From: CAVVVS01 sp963751355
Lineage (GTDB): Bacteria > Bacteroidota > Ignavibacteria > Ignavibacteriales > Ignavibacteriaceae
Direction: 5' to 3'
DNA length: 64,000 nucleotides
Assembly: GCA_963751355.1 (NCBI GenBank)
Contig: CAVVVS010000074.1
Span: 1 to 64,000, forward strand
The notes beneath the pieces are model-generated. The model saw only the letters and a list, made by a program, of their open reading frames with translations. It was not told the origin of the DNA and did not search any database. Within the stretch, counting starts at the first letter, position 1. Each line of letters begins with the position of its first letter. A program made the translations under genes and the position numbers. Positions 55,255 to 63,444 of this stretch are shown here, piece after piece.

Positions 55255-56991
55255 TTACTCTTTATCGGGGACGGTCATTTCTTCATTCATAAATCTGTTC
55301 AAATCGAATGTAGTTTCCTGGGGTGTGCTGTTTTGATAATTGTGCATCGAGAGGTTCCGAAACAAATCCTCTTTTGAAGTGAAATCTTTAAGGTAGTACA
55401 CCTGAATTTTATTGCGATTTTTAATAACCCAGTTCAAGGTAATTTTCATTTTTTCGAGGTCTTCATCATCCGGATTTTGGTTAACATTGATAGTGCCGTC
55501 AAAATAATCGTTCAATGCATCTTCAAAAAAATCTTTTTCGGATAATGCATACTTCTTTACGTATATTTTACCGGTTAACATTAATACATAATCCTTATCA
55601 TACCCTTCATTTATTTCAAAGAGTACATTTGCAAGATTAACAGGTTCTGCAAGCAGGGAAGACTTATGTGTCTGCGATAAAATTAAATCTATTAATGATT
55701 TTACTTCCGCTGCTTTTTCGTATCTCTGTTTTTCCGAGTGTTCTTTCATCTTATTTATTAACCGATTCAATACAACCTGGTTTTTACCGTACAAAAATTC
55801 ATATGCTTTTTCCAATTCTTCCCGGTAGGACGAATCAAGTTTATTTACACAAGGAGCAGTGCATCGTTCAATATCCGCAAGGAAACATTTTTTACCTTTG
55901 TCAAAATCTTTATCGGTACATTCACGAAGCACAAAAGCTTTATTTATTATCTCAAAAACAGCATCAGCTTTCTTTCTGGAAATAAACAATCCGAAATAAT
56001 CATTTCCATCAAAATCGAAGTAATTTGCAATTTCAATTGTTGGGTATTTATGTGTACGAACGATTCTTAAAAAATATTTATTGCCGTATTTTTTTAATTG
56101 GGAATTGTGCCTTGGATTTATAAGCTTGATAGATTCGGCTTCTGTTAAAAGTGCGGTTAGTTCGGAATTAGTGATTTCAATTTTTAATCTAGATGCCTGT
56201 TTAATTATTCTTTTAGCTTTTTTTGGAGCAGTTTGTGAAAAATAAGATTTTATCCTGCTTCTTAATGATTTAGCCTTGCCGATATAAATAATTTCATTCT
56301 TAGAATTTAAAAAATAGTAAATGCCGGGAGCCACAGGCAGTTCGACGATATCATTTGCAAGCGCCTTTTTAATTTTTACCTGATTGATTTGCGACTTAGG
56401 TACGGACTGCAATTTTATCAACTCATCAACTGTGTCGATTCCCTGATTCTTCCTTACTTCCTTTATCATCTTTATTAAAACGCGGGCAGTAATTTCGGCA
56501 TCTCCCAATGCTCTGTGTTCACTCTTGTTTGTTAACCGGAGATGCTTTGACACTGAGTGAAGTGATTTGCTGCTAAGATTGGGATAAAGTCTTCTCGCTA
56601 ATTTTAGGGTACAAAGGTTTAAGTCATATGGTTTTTCCTTACCGCAGTAATGAAATTCCTTCCTTAAAAAACTGCTGTCAAAAGAAAAGTTATGAGCAGT
56701 TAAAATATCCTCGCCAATAAACTCTTCAATTTCATTGACAATGTCTTCGAAAAAAGGAGCGTCGTAAACATCCTCGTTGGTAATACCGGTTAACTGCGTG
56801 ATGTAGTAAGGAATATCCCTGCCCGGGTTTATGAGCGAATGGTATGTATTGGTAACTTTTAAATTTGAAACTTTTACTAACCCGATTTCAATTACGTTGT
56901 TTGTTCGTGGAGATAATCCCGTAGTTTCAACATCGACAATGCAGTATTCCGCTTTTTCGATCGGAATTTTTGCAATATTATTTTTACTCAT
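55255..56991 (-). CDS. DnaQ-like exonuclease fused to a GIY-YIG (UvrC/Cho-type) nuclease
   Basis: This 578-residue repair enzyme has two nuclease domains. Residues 15-175 are a DEDDh 3'-5' exonuclease (Asp20 and Glu22 in VDVETTG, Asp105 in FSFDSSFL, His159 and Asp164 in EHRALGDAE). Residues 218-310 are a GIY-YIG endonuclease of UvrC N-terminal type (APGIYYFLNS, IIYIGKAKSLRSRIKSYF, and Glu in LLTEAES). A UvrB-contact-like helical motif lies at about 405-435. The C-terminal RNaseH-like nuclease and HhH region of UvrC are absent. This matches the Cho-like DnaQ-UvrC fusions known from Bacteroidota and Actinobacteria; a role in nucleotide excision repair is inferred. Confidence 0.87.
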   Translation of the reverse strand: MSKNNIAKIPIEKAEYCIVDVETTGLSPRTNNVIEIGLVKVSNLKVTNTYHSLINPGRDIPYYITQLTGITNEDVYDAPFFEDIVNEIEEFIGEDILTAHNFSFDSSFLRKEFHYCGKEKPYDLNLCTLKLARRLYPNLSSKSLHSVSKHLRLTNKSEHRALGDAEITARVLIKMIKEVRKNQGIDTVDELIKLQSVPKSQINQVKIKKALANDIVELPVAPGIYYFLNSKNEIIYIGKAKSLRSRIKSYFSQTAPKKAKRIIKQASRLKIEITNSELTALLTEAESIKLINPRHNSQLKKYGNKYFLRIVRTHKYPTIEIANYFDFDGNDYFGLFISRKKADAVFEIINKAFVLRECTDKDFDKGKKCFLADIERCTAPCVNKLDSSYREELEKAYEFLYGKNQVVLNRLINKMKEHSEKQRYEKAAEVKSLIDLILSQTHKSSLLAEPVNLANVLFEINEGYDKDYVLMLTGKIYVKKYALSEKDFFEDALNDYFDGTINVNQNPDDEDLEKMKITLNWVIKNRNKIQVYYLKDFTSKEDLFRNLSMHNYQNSTPQETTFDLNRFMNEEMTVPDKE

Positions 56992-57250
56992 GCCGTAAAT
57001 CTATTATGAAATAATTTTACAATCAAAGCAAATGAGAATATTATTTTTTAAATAAAAGGACATGCTATTGCAAAATGATTTATTAAATAAACTATTAGAG
57101 TTAAACAGATTTACGGAGCAGAATATATTTTTAAGTTATAGAATAGCTGTTCTACGCGTAATGTGAATCAAGTTTATTTATCATAACGCTGCATATTCTT
57201 TCAATTCTGTTCATTTTTAGATATATTTATCGCTTAATTTTAGGAAGCAT

Positions 57251-58051
57251 ATGATCTCATTAAATCTACTATTTGTCGGCGATATAATTGGTAAACCGGG
57301 CATGGATTTCGTTCAAAGCTGGCTGCCGGGTTTGATTCAGAAATATAAAGCCGATTTTGTAATTGTTAACGGTGAAAATTCTTCAGGCGGTAAGGGATGT
57401 ACGGAAAAAGAAGGAAAAATACTTTTCGATCTGGGCGTACATGTTATTACAGGCGGAAATCATACCTGGGATAAACACCAATCGCAGGATTATCTTAAAA
57501 AGGAACCGCGTGCACTTCGTCCTTTAAATTATCCAAAAGGAACCTACGGCAACGGTTATCATATAGCCGAAACGAAGAAAGGGAAAATTGCGGTAATTAA
57601 TTTACAGGGCAGAACTTTTATGGCTGCTATTGACGATCCTTTCAGAACAAGCGATTGGATAGTCAATAAAGTTAGCAATGAAGCTAAAATGATATTTGTC
57701 GATTTTCATGCTGAAGCTACAGCCGAAAAAATAGCTATGGGAAGTTATCTCGACGGTAAAGTGAGTGCGGTAGTGGGAACACATACTCACGTTCAAACAT
57801 CCGACGAACAGATATTGCCGAAAGGCACAGGCTATATAACCGATGTGGGAATGACGGGTCCGTATGACTCGGTAATCGGTATGAAAACTCAAGCAGCATT
57901 AAACAGGTTTTTATTTCAAACTCCTCAAAAATACGAAACAGCTGTAGATGATGTTCATTTGTGCGGAATGTTTTTTAAAATTGATACCGAGAGCGGTAAA
58001 ACATTAGAGATTGAACGCATCCTTTTCCCGGATTTTATTAAAAAATCTTAA
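57251..58051 (+). CDS. ymdB: YmdB-family metallophosphoesterase
   Basis: This 266-residue calcineurin-like phosphoesterase of the TIGR00282/YmdB family is known in other bacteria to cleave 2',3'-cyclic nucleotides and to affect biofilm and RNA turnover. The dimetal ligands are visible: Asp11 (LLFVGDIIG), Glu42 and Asn43 (NGENSSGG), Asn70 and His71 (TGGNHTWDKH), His153 (VDFHAEAT), His178 and His180 (GTHTHVQT). Length is the family's usual 260-270. GGAAGCAT precedes the ATG. The DNA methyltransferase gene begins eight bases after its stop. Confidence 0.92.
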   Translation: MISLNLLFVGDIIGKPGMDFVQSWLPGLIQKYKADFVIVNGENSSGGKGCTEKEGKILFDLGVHVITGGNHTWDKHQSQDYLKKEPRALRPLNYPKGTYGNGYHIAETKKGKIAVINLQGRTFMAAIDDPFRTSDWIVNKVSNEAKMIFVDFHAEATAEKIAMGSYLDGKVSAVVGTHTHVQTSDEQILPKGTGYITDVGMTGPYDSVIGMKTQAALNRFLFQTPQKYETAVDDVHLCGMFFKIDTESGKTLEIERILFPDFIKKS

Positions 58052-58059
58052 AACATTTT

Positions 58060-59046
58060 ATGCAGAATTTTCCATTACCGAGGATTGATTCAGATGATGA
58101 ATTAAGTGAAATGTTATTGCCGTATTCAAGATTCACTGACGGTGAAGTTTGGGTAGATCCCTCGGGAAATCATAAAATTGCATGCATTGACGCTGCCGAT
58201 GAAACTTCCGTAGATAACTTGATGGGGGAAGAAAAAGCAGTGCTGGCCGTTCATGATCCGCCTTACAATTTTGTTGCCTTCGAAGAGAGAGAAATTAAGA
58301 AATTTATTGATTGGTGCCGCACATGGGTAGAAAATACTTACAGGGTTCTTGATGAAAATTCGGCTTTCTATATTTGGCTGGGTGCCGATCAAAATAATCA
58401 TTTTCAGCCTTTAGCCGATTTTATAATAATGATGAGAGATACGAAATTTGATTCTCGCAGTTTTATTACTATGCGGAATCAAAGAGGGTATGGAACGCAG
58501 AAAAATTGGATGTCTGTGCGGCAGGAATTACTTTATTATACCAAGGGAAACGCAAATTTTAATATTAATGCTGAGTATACCGATATCCCCAAAATACTGA
58601 AGGGCTATTATAAAGTTGTTAACGGCTTGGAAACCGAAAATACCGAAAGAAGTAAATCCGATTTTATCCGGGCGGGTAATGTTTGGGTTGATATTCAGCA
58701 GGTTTTTTACAGGATGGAAGAAAACGTAAACGGCTGCTATGCTCAGAAACCCTTAAAGGCGATTGAGAGGATTTTATCGGCAAGCAGCAATGAACATGAA
58801 ATAGTGATCGACTTTTTCTCTCACTCCGGTACTACTTTGTTGGCTGCCGAAAGAACCGGGCGAAGATGTTTCATAAGTGATTTCGATCCTATATATTGTG
58901 AAATAAGTCTAAGGAGATTAGAACAATTTCGCGAGCATGGATTGAAGGGCTGGCAAAATTCCAATCCTTTTGAAAAGGAAATAAGAAACAATAAAAAACT
59001 AAGTAGTTATCTGCTTGAGAAGTATAAAACTCCCATACCGGTTTAG
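58060..59046 (+). CDS. Orphan site-specific DNA methyltransferase (beta class)
   Basis: This 328-residue amino-methyltransferase modifies adenine-N6 or cytosine-N4. Motif IV DPPYN is at 66-70, before motif I (IDFFSHSGTTLLAAERTG, about 249-266). That order defines the beta class, with the target-recognition region between them (YGTQKNWMSVRQELLYYTKG and following). Motif I has Ser-His-Ser in place of the usual Gly-Ser-Gly run. No restriction endonuclease, specificity subunit or mobile element is nearby. The gene is eight bases from ymdB, so it behaves like a housekeeping gene and may regulate expression rather than defend. Confidence 0.82.
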   Translation: MQNFPLPRIDSDDELSEMLLPYSRFTDGEVWVDPSGNHKIACIDAADETSVDNLMGEEKAVLAVHDPPYNFVAFEEREIKKFIDWCRTWVENTYRVLDENSAFYIWLGADQNNHFQPLADFIIMMRDTKFDSRSFITMRNQRGYGTQKNWMSVRQELLYYTKGNANFNINAEYTDIPKILKGYYKVVNGLETENTERSKSDFIRAGNVWVDIQQVFYRMEENVNGCYAQKPLKAIERILSASSNEHEIVIDFFSHSGTTLLAAERTGRRCFISDFDPIYCEISLRRLEQFREHGLKGWQNSNPFEKEIRNNKKLSSYLLEKYKTPIPV

Positions 59047-59353
59047 CCCGAAGAAAAAAGTGCTGAAAAACAGATTTGATAAGTAGTGTTGATCCTTTGT
59101 TAGGACAATTAAAAGTTAGTTGCTGATTATATCAATTTTTCTAAGATAATTTATCTTAAATTAGTTTGATTCATAAAGGCTAGTGACGTGATTATTATTT
59201 AGAGACTTTTTAACTTTCAATCAGGTATTAAATTAAATCAGCACTAATTAAGAATGTTTGAAGTTAAATTTTTTGTTTAATCTCTTGTATAGAATTTTTC
59301 CGGGAGAATAGTATTATTAGTAAATTAGAAAGTGATGGTGAATAAATTAAATT
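59047..59353. other. 307-bp intergenic region
   Basis: This AT-rich gap between the methyltransferase and folD shows no hairpin terminator, repeat or small gene that I can support. The promoter of folD presumably lies in its second half. Confidence 0.4.
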
Positions 59354-60232
59354 ATGGAAATAATTGACGGGAAAAAAATTGCGGCGGAAATAAGAGCCGA
59401 ATTAAAACAAGATATAGCAAAGTTGAACGAGCAGGGGAAGAATATTCCCGGCTTAGTGGTAATGCTTGTCGGAAATAATCCGGCTTCGGAAATTTATGTG
59501 CGCAGCAAAGGAAAAGCTTGTAAAGAGATAGGTATGCGATCGGAAACCTTAAATTTAAGTGCGGATATTTCAGAGCAGGAACTGCTCGACTTGATTGATA
59601 AATATAACAAAAATAAAGATTATCACGGTATACTTGTCCAGCTTCCGCTGCCGGATCATATTAATGAAGATAAAATTATTGAAGCTATTTCACCTAAAAA
59701 AGATGTGGATGGCTTTCATCCCTTAAATATGGGTAATCTTGTTATAGGCAAAGAAGCATTTGCATCATGCACACCGGCAGGCATTCAAGAATTACTCCTT
59801 CGTTATAATATTGAAACAAAAGGCAAACATCTTGTAGTTTTGGGAAGAAGCAATATTGTCGGAAAACCTATTGCAAATATTATGCTTCAGAAAAAAGAAG
59901 GTGCTAACTCGATTGTAACGGTTTGTCACTCTGCTGCTAAGAATCTGTCAGACTACACACGAACTGCCGACATTTTAATTGCGGCTATCGGACGTGCAAA
60001 TTTTGTAACCGCAGAAATGGTAAAAGAAGGAGTGGTTGTGATAGATGTCGGAATAAATCGTGTTGAAGATTCATCAAGAGCAAAAGGCTACCGTGTTGTC
60101 GGTGATGTTAATTTTGATGAAGTATCCCAAAAAGCTTCTCATATTACTCCGGTTCCGGGAGGAGTTGGACCGATGACTATCGCAATGCTGTTAAAAAATA
60201 CTTATAATGCATATTTAAAATACGGGGAATAA
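59354..60232 (+). CDS. folD: Bifunctional methylenetetrahydrofolate dehydrogenase/cyclohydrolase FolD
   Basis: This 292-residue cytosolic enzyme oxidises 5,10-methylene-THF to methenyl-THF with NADP and hydrolyses it to 10-formyl-THF. Signature elements are ASEIYVRSKGKACKEIGM (Tyr48 and Lys52 in the cyclohydrolase site), ILVQLPLPDHI, KDVDGFHPLNMG, the VLGRSNIVGKP NADP loop and TPVPGGVGPMT near the C-terminus. It starts an apparently co-directional housekeeping group; the deoC gene follows with one base between them (stop TAA then AATG). Confidence 0.95.
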   Translation: MEIIDGKKIAAEIRAELKQDIAKLNEQGKNIPGLVVMLVGNNPASEIYVRSKGKACKEIGMRSETLNLSADISEQELLDLIDKYNKNKDYHGILVQLPLPDHINEDKIIEAISPKKDVDGFHPLNMGNLVIGKEAFASCTPAGIQELLLRYNIETKGKHLVVLGRSNIVGKPIANIMLQKKEGANSIVTVCHSAAKNLSDYTRTADILIAAIGRANFVTAEMVKEGVVVIDVGINRVEDSSRAKGYRVVGDVNFDEVSQKASHITPVPGGVGPMTIAMLLKNTYNAYLKYGE

Positions 60233-60233
60233 A

Positions 60234-61100
60234 ATGAGTAGCGATGTTCAAAGTAAAAATATTACACAGGAAACGCTCGAAAAAATTATGCAGGAGTTTT
60301 ACTGCAAGGATGAATCCTGCAAAGGATGGGAAACAAATGTTGTTACCCAGCCAAAAGCGGTTAATAATATTGTTGTGCACGGGGCGGAAAGAATTTCGGC
60401 AGGACCCGGTATCGGCGATATACTAGTGGATAGAAATTTAGCAAGAAAAATTGACCACACACTTCTAAAACCCGATGCTACTCCCGCGGATATAAAAGAT
60501 TTATGTCAGGAAGCAAAAGAATATTCTTTTGCGTCGGTCTGTATTAACCCTGGCTATGTCAGTCTCTGCTCTGAATTATTAATGGATACGGAAGTAAAAG
60601 TCTGCACCGTGATTGGATTTCCTTTAGGAGCCAGTACTACCGAAGTGAAAAGATTCGAAGCAGAACAGGCGATAGAAAACGGTGCCCAGGAAGTTGATAT
60701 GGTTATTAATATAGGTCAGTTGAAACATGGTAATTATGATTATGTTTTTAAGGATGTGAACCAGGTAGTTTTAGCTGCAAAGAGAAAGAGAGTTATTTGT
60801 AAAGTTATTCTGGAAACCGCTCTCTTATCGGATACTGAAAAAGTTAAAGCATGTGTCATTTGTAAAGATGCCGGAGCGGATTTCGTTAAAACATCTACCG
60901 GCTTTTCAAAAGGCGGAGCAACTGCAGGCGATGTTGCTTTGATGAAATACGTTGTTGGAAGTACTGTCGGTGTGAAAGCATCCGGAGGAATCAGGTCTAG
61001 AGAAGACGCCGATAAAATGATTGCTAGTGGCGCAGACAGAATAGGCGCCAGTGCAAGTGTTAAAATAGTTTTGGGAGAAAAAAGCGAATCAAATTATTAG
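60234..61100 (+). CDS. deoC: Deoxyribose-phosphate aldolase with N-terminal extension
   Basis: This class I aldolase cleaves 2-deoxyribose-5-phosphate to glyceraldehyde-3-phosphate and acetaldehyde. The TIM barrel spans residues 70-288, with the Schiff-base Lys219 in FVKTSTGF, Asp155 in EVDMVINIG and Lys248 in VKASGGIRS. A 69-residue extension precedes it, unlike the usual 220-260-residue enzymes. The extension contains a Cys pair, CKDESC at 24-29, and ends in a hydrophobic linker. GGGGAATAA before ATG 60234 supports this long start. The extension's role is unknown; long DeoC forms occur in some bacteria. Confidence 0.92.
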   Translation: MSSDVQSKNITQETLEKIMQEFYCKDESCKGWETNVVTQPKAVNNIVVHGAERISAGPGIGDILVDRNLARKIDHTLLKPDATPADIKDLCQEAKEYSFASVCINPGYVSLCSELLMDTEVKVCTVIGFPLGASTTEVKRFEAEQAIENGAQEVDMVINIGQLKHGNYDYVFKDVNQVVLAAKRKRVICKVILETALLSDTEKVKACVICKDAGADFVKTSTGFSKGGATAGDVALMKYVVGSTVGVKASGGIRSREDADKMIASGADRIGASASVKIVLGEKSESNY

Positions 61101-61330
61101 TATAGTATTTTGTAATTCGGAATTTAATCCTAAATATGATATTAGTTTGTAAGATGTAGTTTGAATAATTAGAGTAATATACGAATGTTTGGTAGTATGA
61201 ATCGGCAACGTTAAATAGACTTATTTGTAACAATAGTTATACGCATCCATTAAATTTAACAGTTGAAAGTTTGTGAAATCCAAATTATTTGTTTATCCCG
61301 TTTGCTATACTTAGATTTTTTAATTTTGAT

Positions 61331-61558
61331 ATGGTTTTAGATATTGTAATTCAAAAATCGGATGACGGATTTACTGCGGAGATTCCGAGTATACACGGAT
61401 GTGAATGCTGGGCTCACGATGAAGATACGGTTATAGAAAAAATTTTAGATCTGGCTTCTTTTTATCTGAAAACCGATTCAAATAAATTTAAAGTCGATAA
61501 AGCTCGCAGGAATAAAAACAAAACCATTTATAAATTAGTATTCAATAAAAATTATTAG
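61331..61558 (+). CDS. HicB-like (RnfH/UPF0150-fold) small protein
   Basis: The 75-residue protein has the HicB antitoxin-like alpha/beta fold: VIQKSDDGFTAEIPSIHGCECWAHDEDTV, here in parts VIQKSDDGFTAEIPSIHGC and AHDEDTVIEKILDLA. A full HicB would have a C-terminal DNA-binding domain, which is missing, and there is no hicA toxin gene beside it. ATG 61331 is the sensible start (a TTG at 61289 would add a hydrophobic stretch). Its stop TAG overlaps the GTG start of trmH, so it is translationally coupled to that gene. Role is unknown. Confidence 0.65.
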   Translation: MVLDIVIQKSDDGFTAEIPSIHGCECWAHDEDTVIEKILDLASFYLKTDSNKFKVDKARRNKNKTIYKLVFNKNY

Positions 61559-62148
61559 TGGCAACATATAAAACCGAGCGAAGAAAAAACAAAATTATTT
61601 CGGTAGTAAAAACCCGTCAAAAATCACTTCATGTTGTATTGGAAAATATTCATGATCCTCACAATGTGAGTGCGATTTTCAGGACTTGTGATGCTGTGGG
61701 TGTCCCGAATATATCTTTGGTTTATAATGTCGATGCATTCCCTAAGATTGCGAAAAAAACATCTGCTTCTGCATTTAAATGGGTGGAAAAAGGAAAATAT
61801 AAATCGATTCAAGATTGTTATGATTATCTTAGGGGACAGGGCTTCAAGATATATGCTTCCGCAATTACCTCGAAAGCAAAAAATTTGTACGACCTCAAGC
61901 TAACTGAAAAATGTGCGGTTGTGCTAGGCAATGAACACCGGGGTGTTTCCGGTGAAGCTGCAGAATTAGCCGACGAAAAATTTTTTATCCCGATGAACGG
62001 GATGGTTCAGAGTCTGAATGTATCGGTTGCAGCGGCGGTAATTCTTTATGAAGCAATGAGACAAAGAATTCTGCAGGGCCTTTATAATAAAAGTGAATAT
62101 TCGGAAACAGAATTGGAAGAAAAAATAGCCAAATGGCTGGAGAAATAA
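61558..62148 (+). CDS. trmH: SpoU/TrmH-family RNA 2'-O-methyltransferase
   Basis: This 196-residue SPOUT methyltransferase probably forms Gm18 in tRNA. The three SpoU motifs are visible: motif 1 NIHDPHNVSAIFRTCDAVG, motif 2 CAVVLGNEHRGVS and motif 3 FIPMNGMVQSLNVSVAAAV. The C-terminal helix (EKIAKWLEK) fits the TrmH branch. Start GTG 61558 overlaps the stop of the HicB-like gene (TAGTG). It is followed 11 bases later by aroA. Confidence 0.9.
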   Translation: MATYKTERRKNKIISVVKTRQKSLHVVLENIHDPHNVSAIFRTCDAVGVPNISLVYNVDAFPKIAKKTSASAFKWVEKGKYKSIQDCYDYLRGQGFKIYASAITSKAKNLYDLKLTEKCAVVLGNEHRGVSGEAAELADEKFFIPMNGMVQSLNVSVAAAVILYEAMRQRILQGLYNKSEYSETELEEKIAKWLEK

Positions 62149-62159
62149 GCTTATAAATT

Positions 62160-63440
62160 ATGCTAAAAGTATTTAACAAGGTTACAAAAGTAGAAGGTGA
62201 ACTCCAATTACCCGGGGATAAATCAATTTCGCACAGAGCCGTAATGTTTGCATCTATGGCAAAAGGTGAATCTAAAATTTATAATTTATCAAACGGTGAA
62301 GATGTAAAATCAACCCAAAATTGTTTTCGTAATTTGGGCGTTGAAATAACCGGGGATGAAAATTTTGTTAAAGTAACCGGGAAAGGATTTAGGGGTTTAA
62401 GAAAACCTTTGCAGCCTCTGGATGCAGGCAATTCAGGTACAACTACAAGGCTGCTCAGCGGAATATTAACTGCACAAAATTTTGAATCTACAATTATTGG
62501 GGATGCATCGTTATCAATACGACCTATGAAAAGAATAATAACCCCCTTAACCGCGATGGGCGGTAAAATATCGGCATCCGAATCTTTCACTCTTCCATTA
62601 CATTTTTCACCGGCGGATGAAATTATCGGCATTGACTATGTACTTCCAGTAGCCAGTGCTCAAGTTAAAAGTGCCGTCCTTTTAGCGGGACTGCATTCGC
62701 CGAGAATAACTTCTGTCGTTGAAAAGTATCCTTCGCGAGATCATACCGAAAGAATGCTTGGATTGAAAACGGCCGTTAGAAATTCACTAAAAATATCATA
62801 TGTGTCGGAAGAAAATTATCCTCAACCAAAAGTATATTTTATCCCTTCGGACATATCTACCGCTTCTTTCTTCATAGTTTTAACCATGCTTTTACCCGAT
62901 TCAATCCTTCGTATTAAAGATATTTCATTAAATAGTACGAGGACGGGTATTTTGGAAATCTTAAAGAAAATGGGCGGCAAAATAGAAATAGAAAATGAAA
63001 AAGAAATGGCAGGAGAGTCTTTCGGAGATTTAATAATTAAGAGCAGCACACTTAATAATATTGAAATTCCCGAAAATATTATCCCGAATATAATAGATGA
63101 AATTCCGGTTTTGTCTATTGCCGGTTTATTTGCGGAAGGAAAATTTACTGTTAAAAATGCAACAGAGTTAAGGGGAAAAGAGACCGACCGGATTTCTGCT
63201 ATTTGTCATAATTTCAAAAAACTTGGACTATATGTAGAGGAATATCCGGACGGTTTCTCGGTTAATGGAGAAATAGAGAATTTATTTCCGGTTTTCGAAT
63301 GTTTTAATGACCACCGGATTGCAATGTCTTTCGGAATATTATCTTTATTGTTGAAAGAAGGGGGAAAAGTTAATAACTTTGAGTGTGTTAATATCTCAAA
63401 TCCTAATTTTGTAAGTCAGTTAAAAAATATCGTAAGGTAA
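62160..63440 (+). CDS. aroA: 3-phosphoshikimate 1-carboxyvinyltransferase (EPSP synthase)
   Basis: This 426-residue enzyme of the shikimate pathway joins PEP to shikimate-3-phosphate. Signatures are GDKSISHRAVMFA (PEP and S3P site), DAGNSGTTTRLLSG, GDASLSIRPMKRII, VASAQVKSAVLLAG, SRDHTERML, NIIDEIPVLSIAG (catalytic Asp), LRGKETDRI and FNDHRIAMSF. Length is normal. It follows trmH closely and is followed by the ABC ATPase gene within five bases, forming a dense forward cluster. Confidence 0.96.
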   Translation: MLKVFNKVTKVEGELQLPGDKSISHRAVMFASMAKGESKIYNLSNGEDVKSTQNCFRNLGVEITGDENFVKVTGKGFRGLRKPLQPLDAGNSGTTTRLLSGILTAQNFESTIIGDASLSIRPMKRIITPLTAMGGKISASESFTLPLHFSPADEIIGIDYVLPVASAQVKSAVLLAGLHSPRITSVVEKYPSRDHTERMLGLKTAVRNSLKISYVSEENYPQPKVYFIPSDISTASFFIVLTMLLPDSILRIKDISLNSTRTGILEILKKMGGKIEIENEKEMAGESFGDLIIKSSTLNNIEIPENIIPNIIDEIPVLSIAGLFAEGKFTVKNATELRGKETDRISAICHNFKKLGLYVEEYPDGFSVNGEIENLFPVFECFNDHRIAMSFGILSLLLKEGGKVNNFECVNISNPNFVSQLKNIVR

Positions 63441-63444
63441 CCAT

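Noticed and set aside
61331..61558. Type II toxin-antitoxin module
   Set aside because: Only a HicB-like fold is present; there is no HicA toxin gene and the protein lacks a DNA-binding domain.
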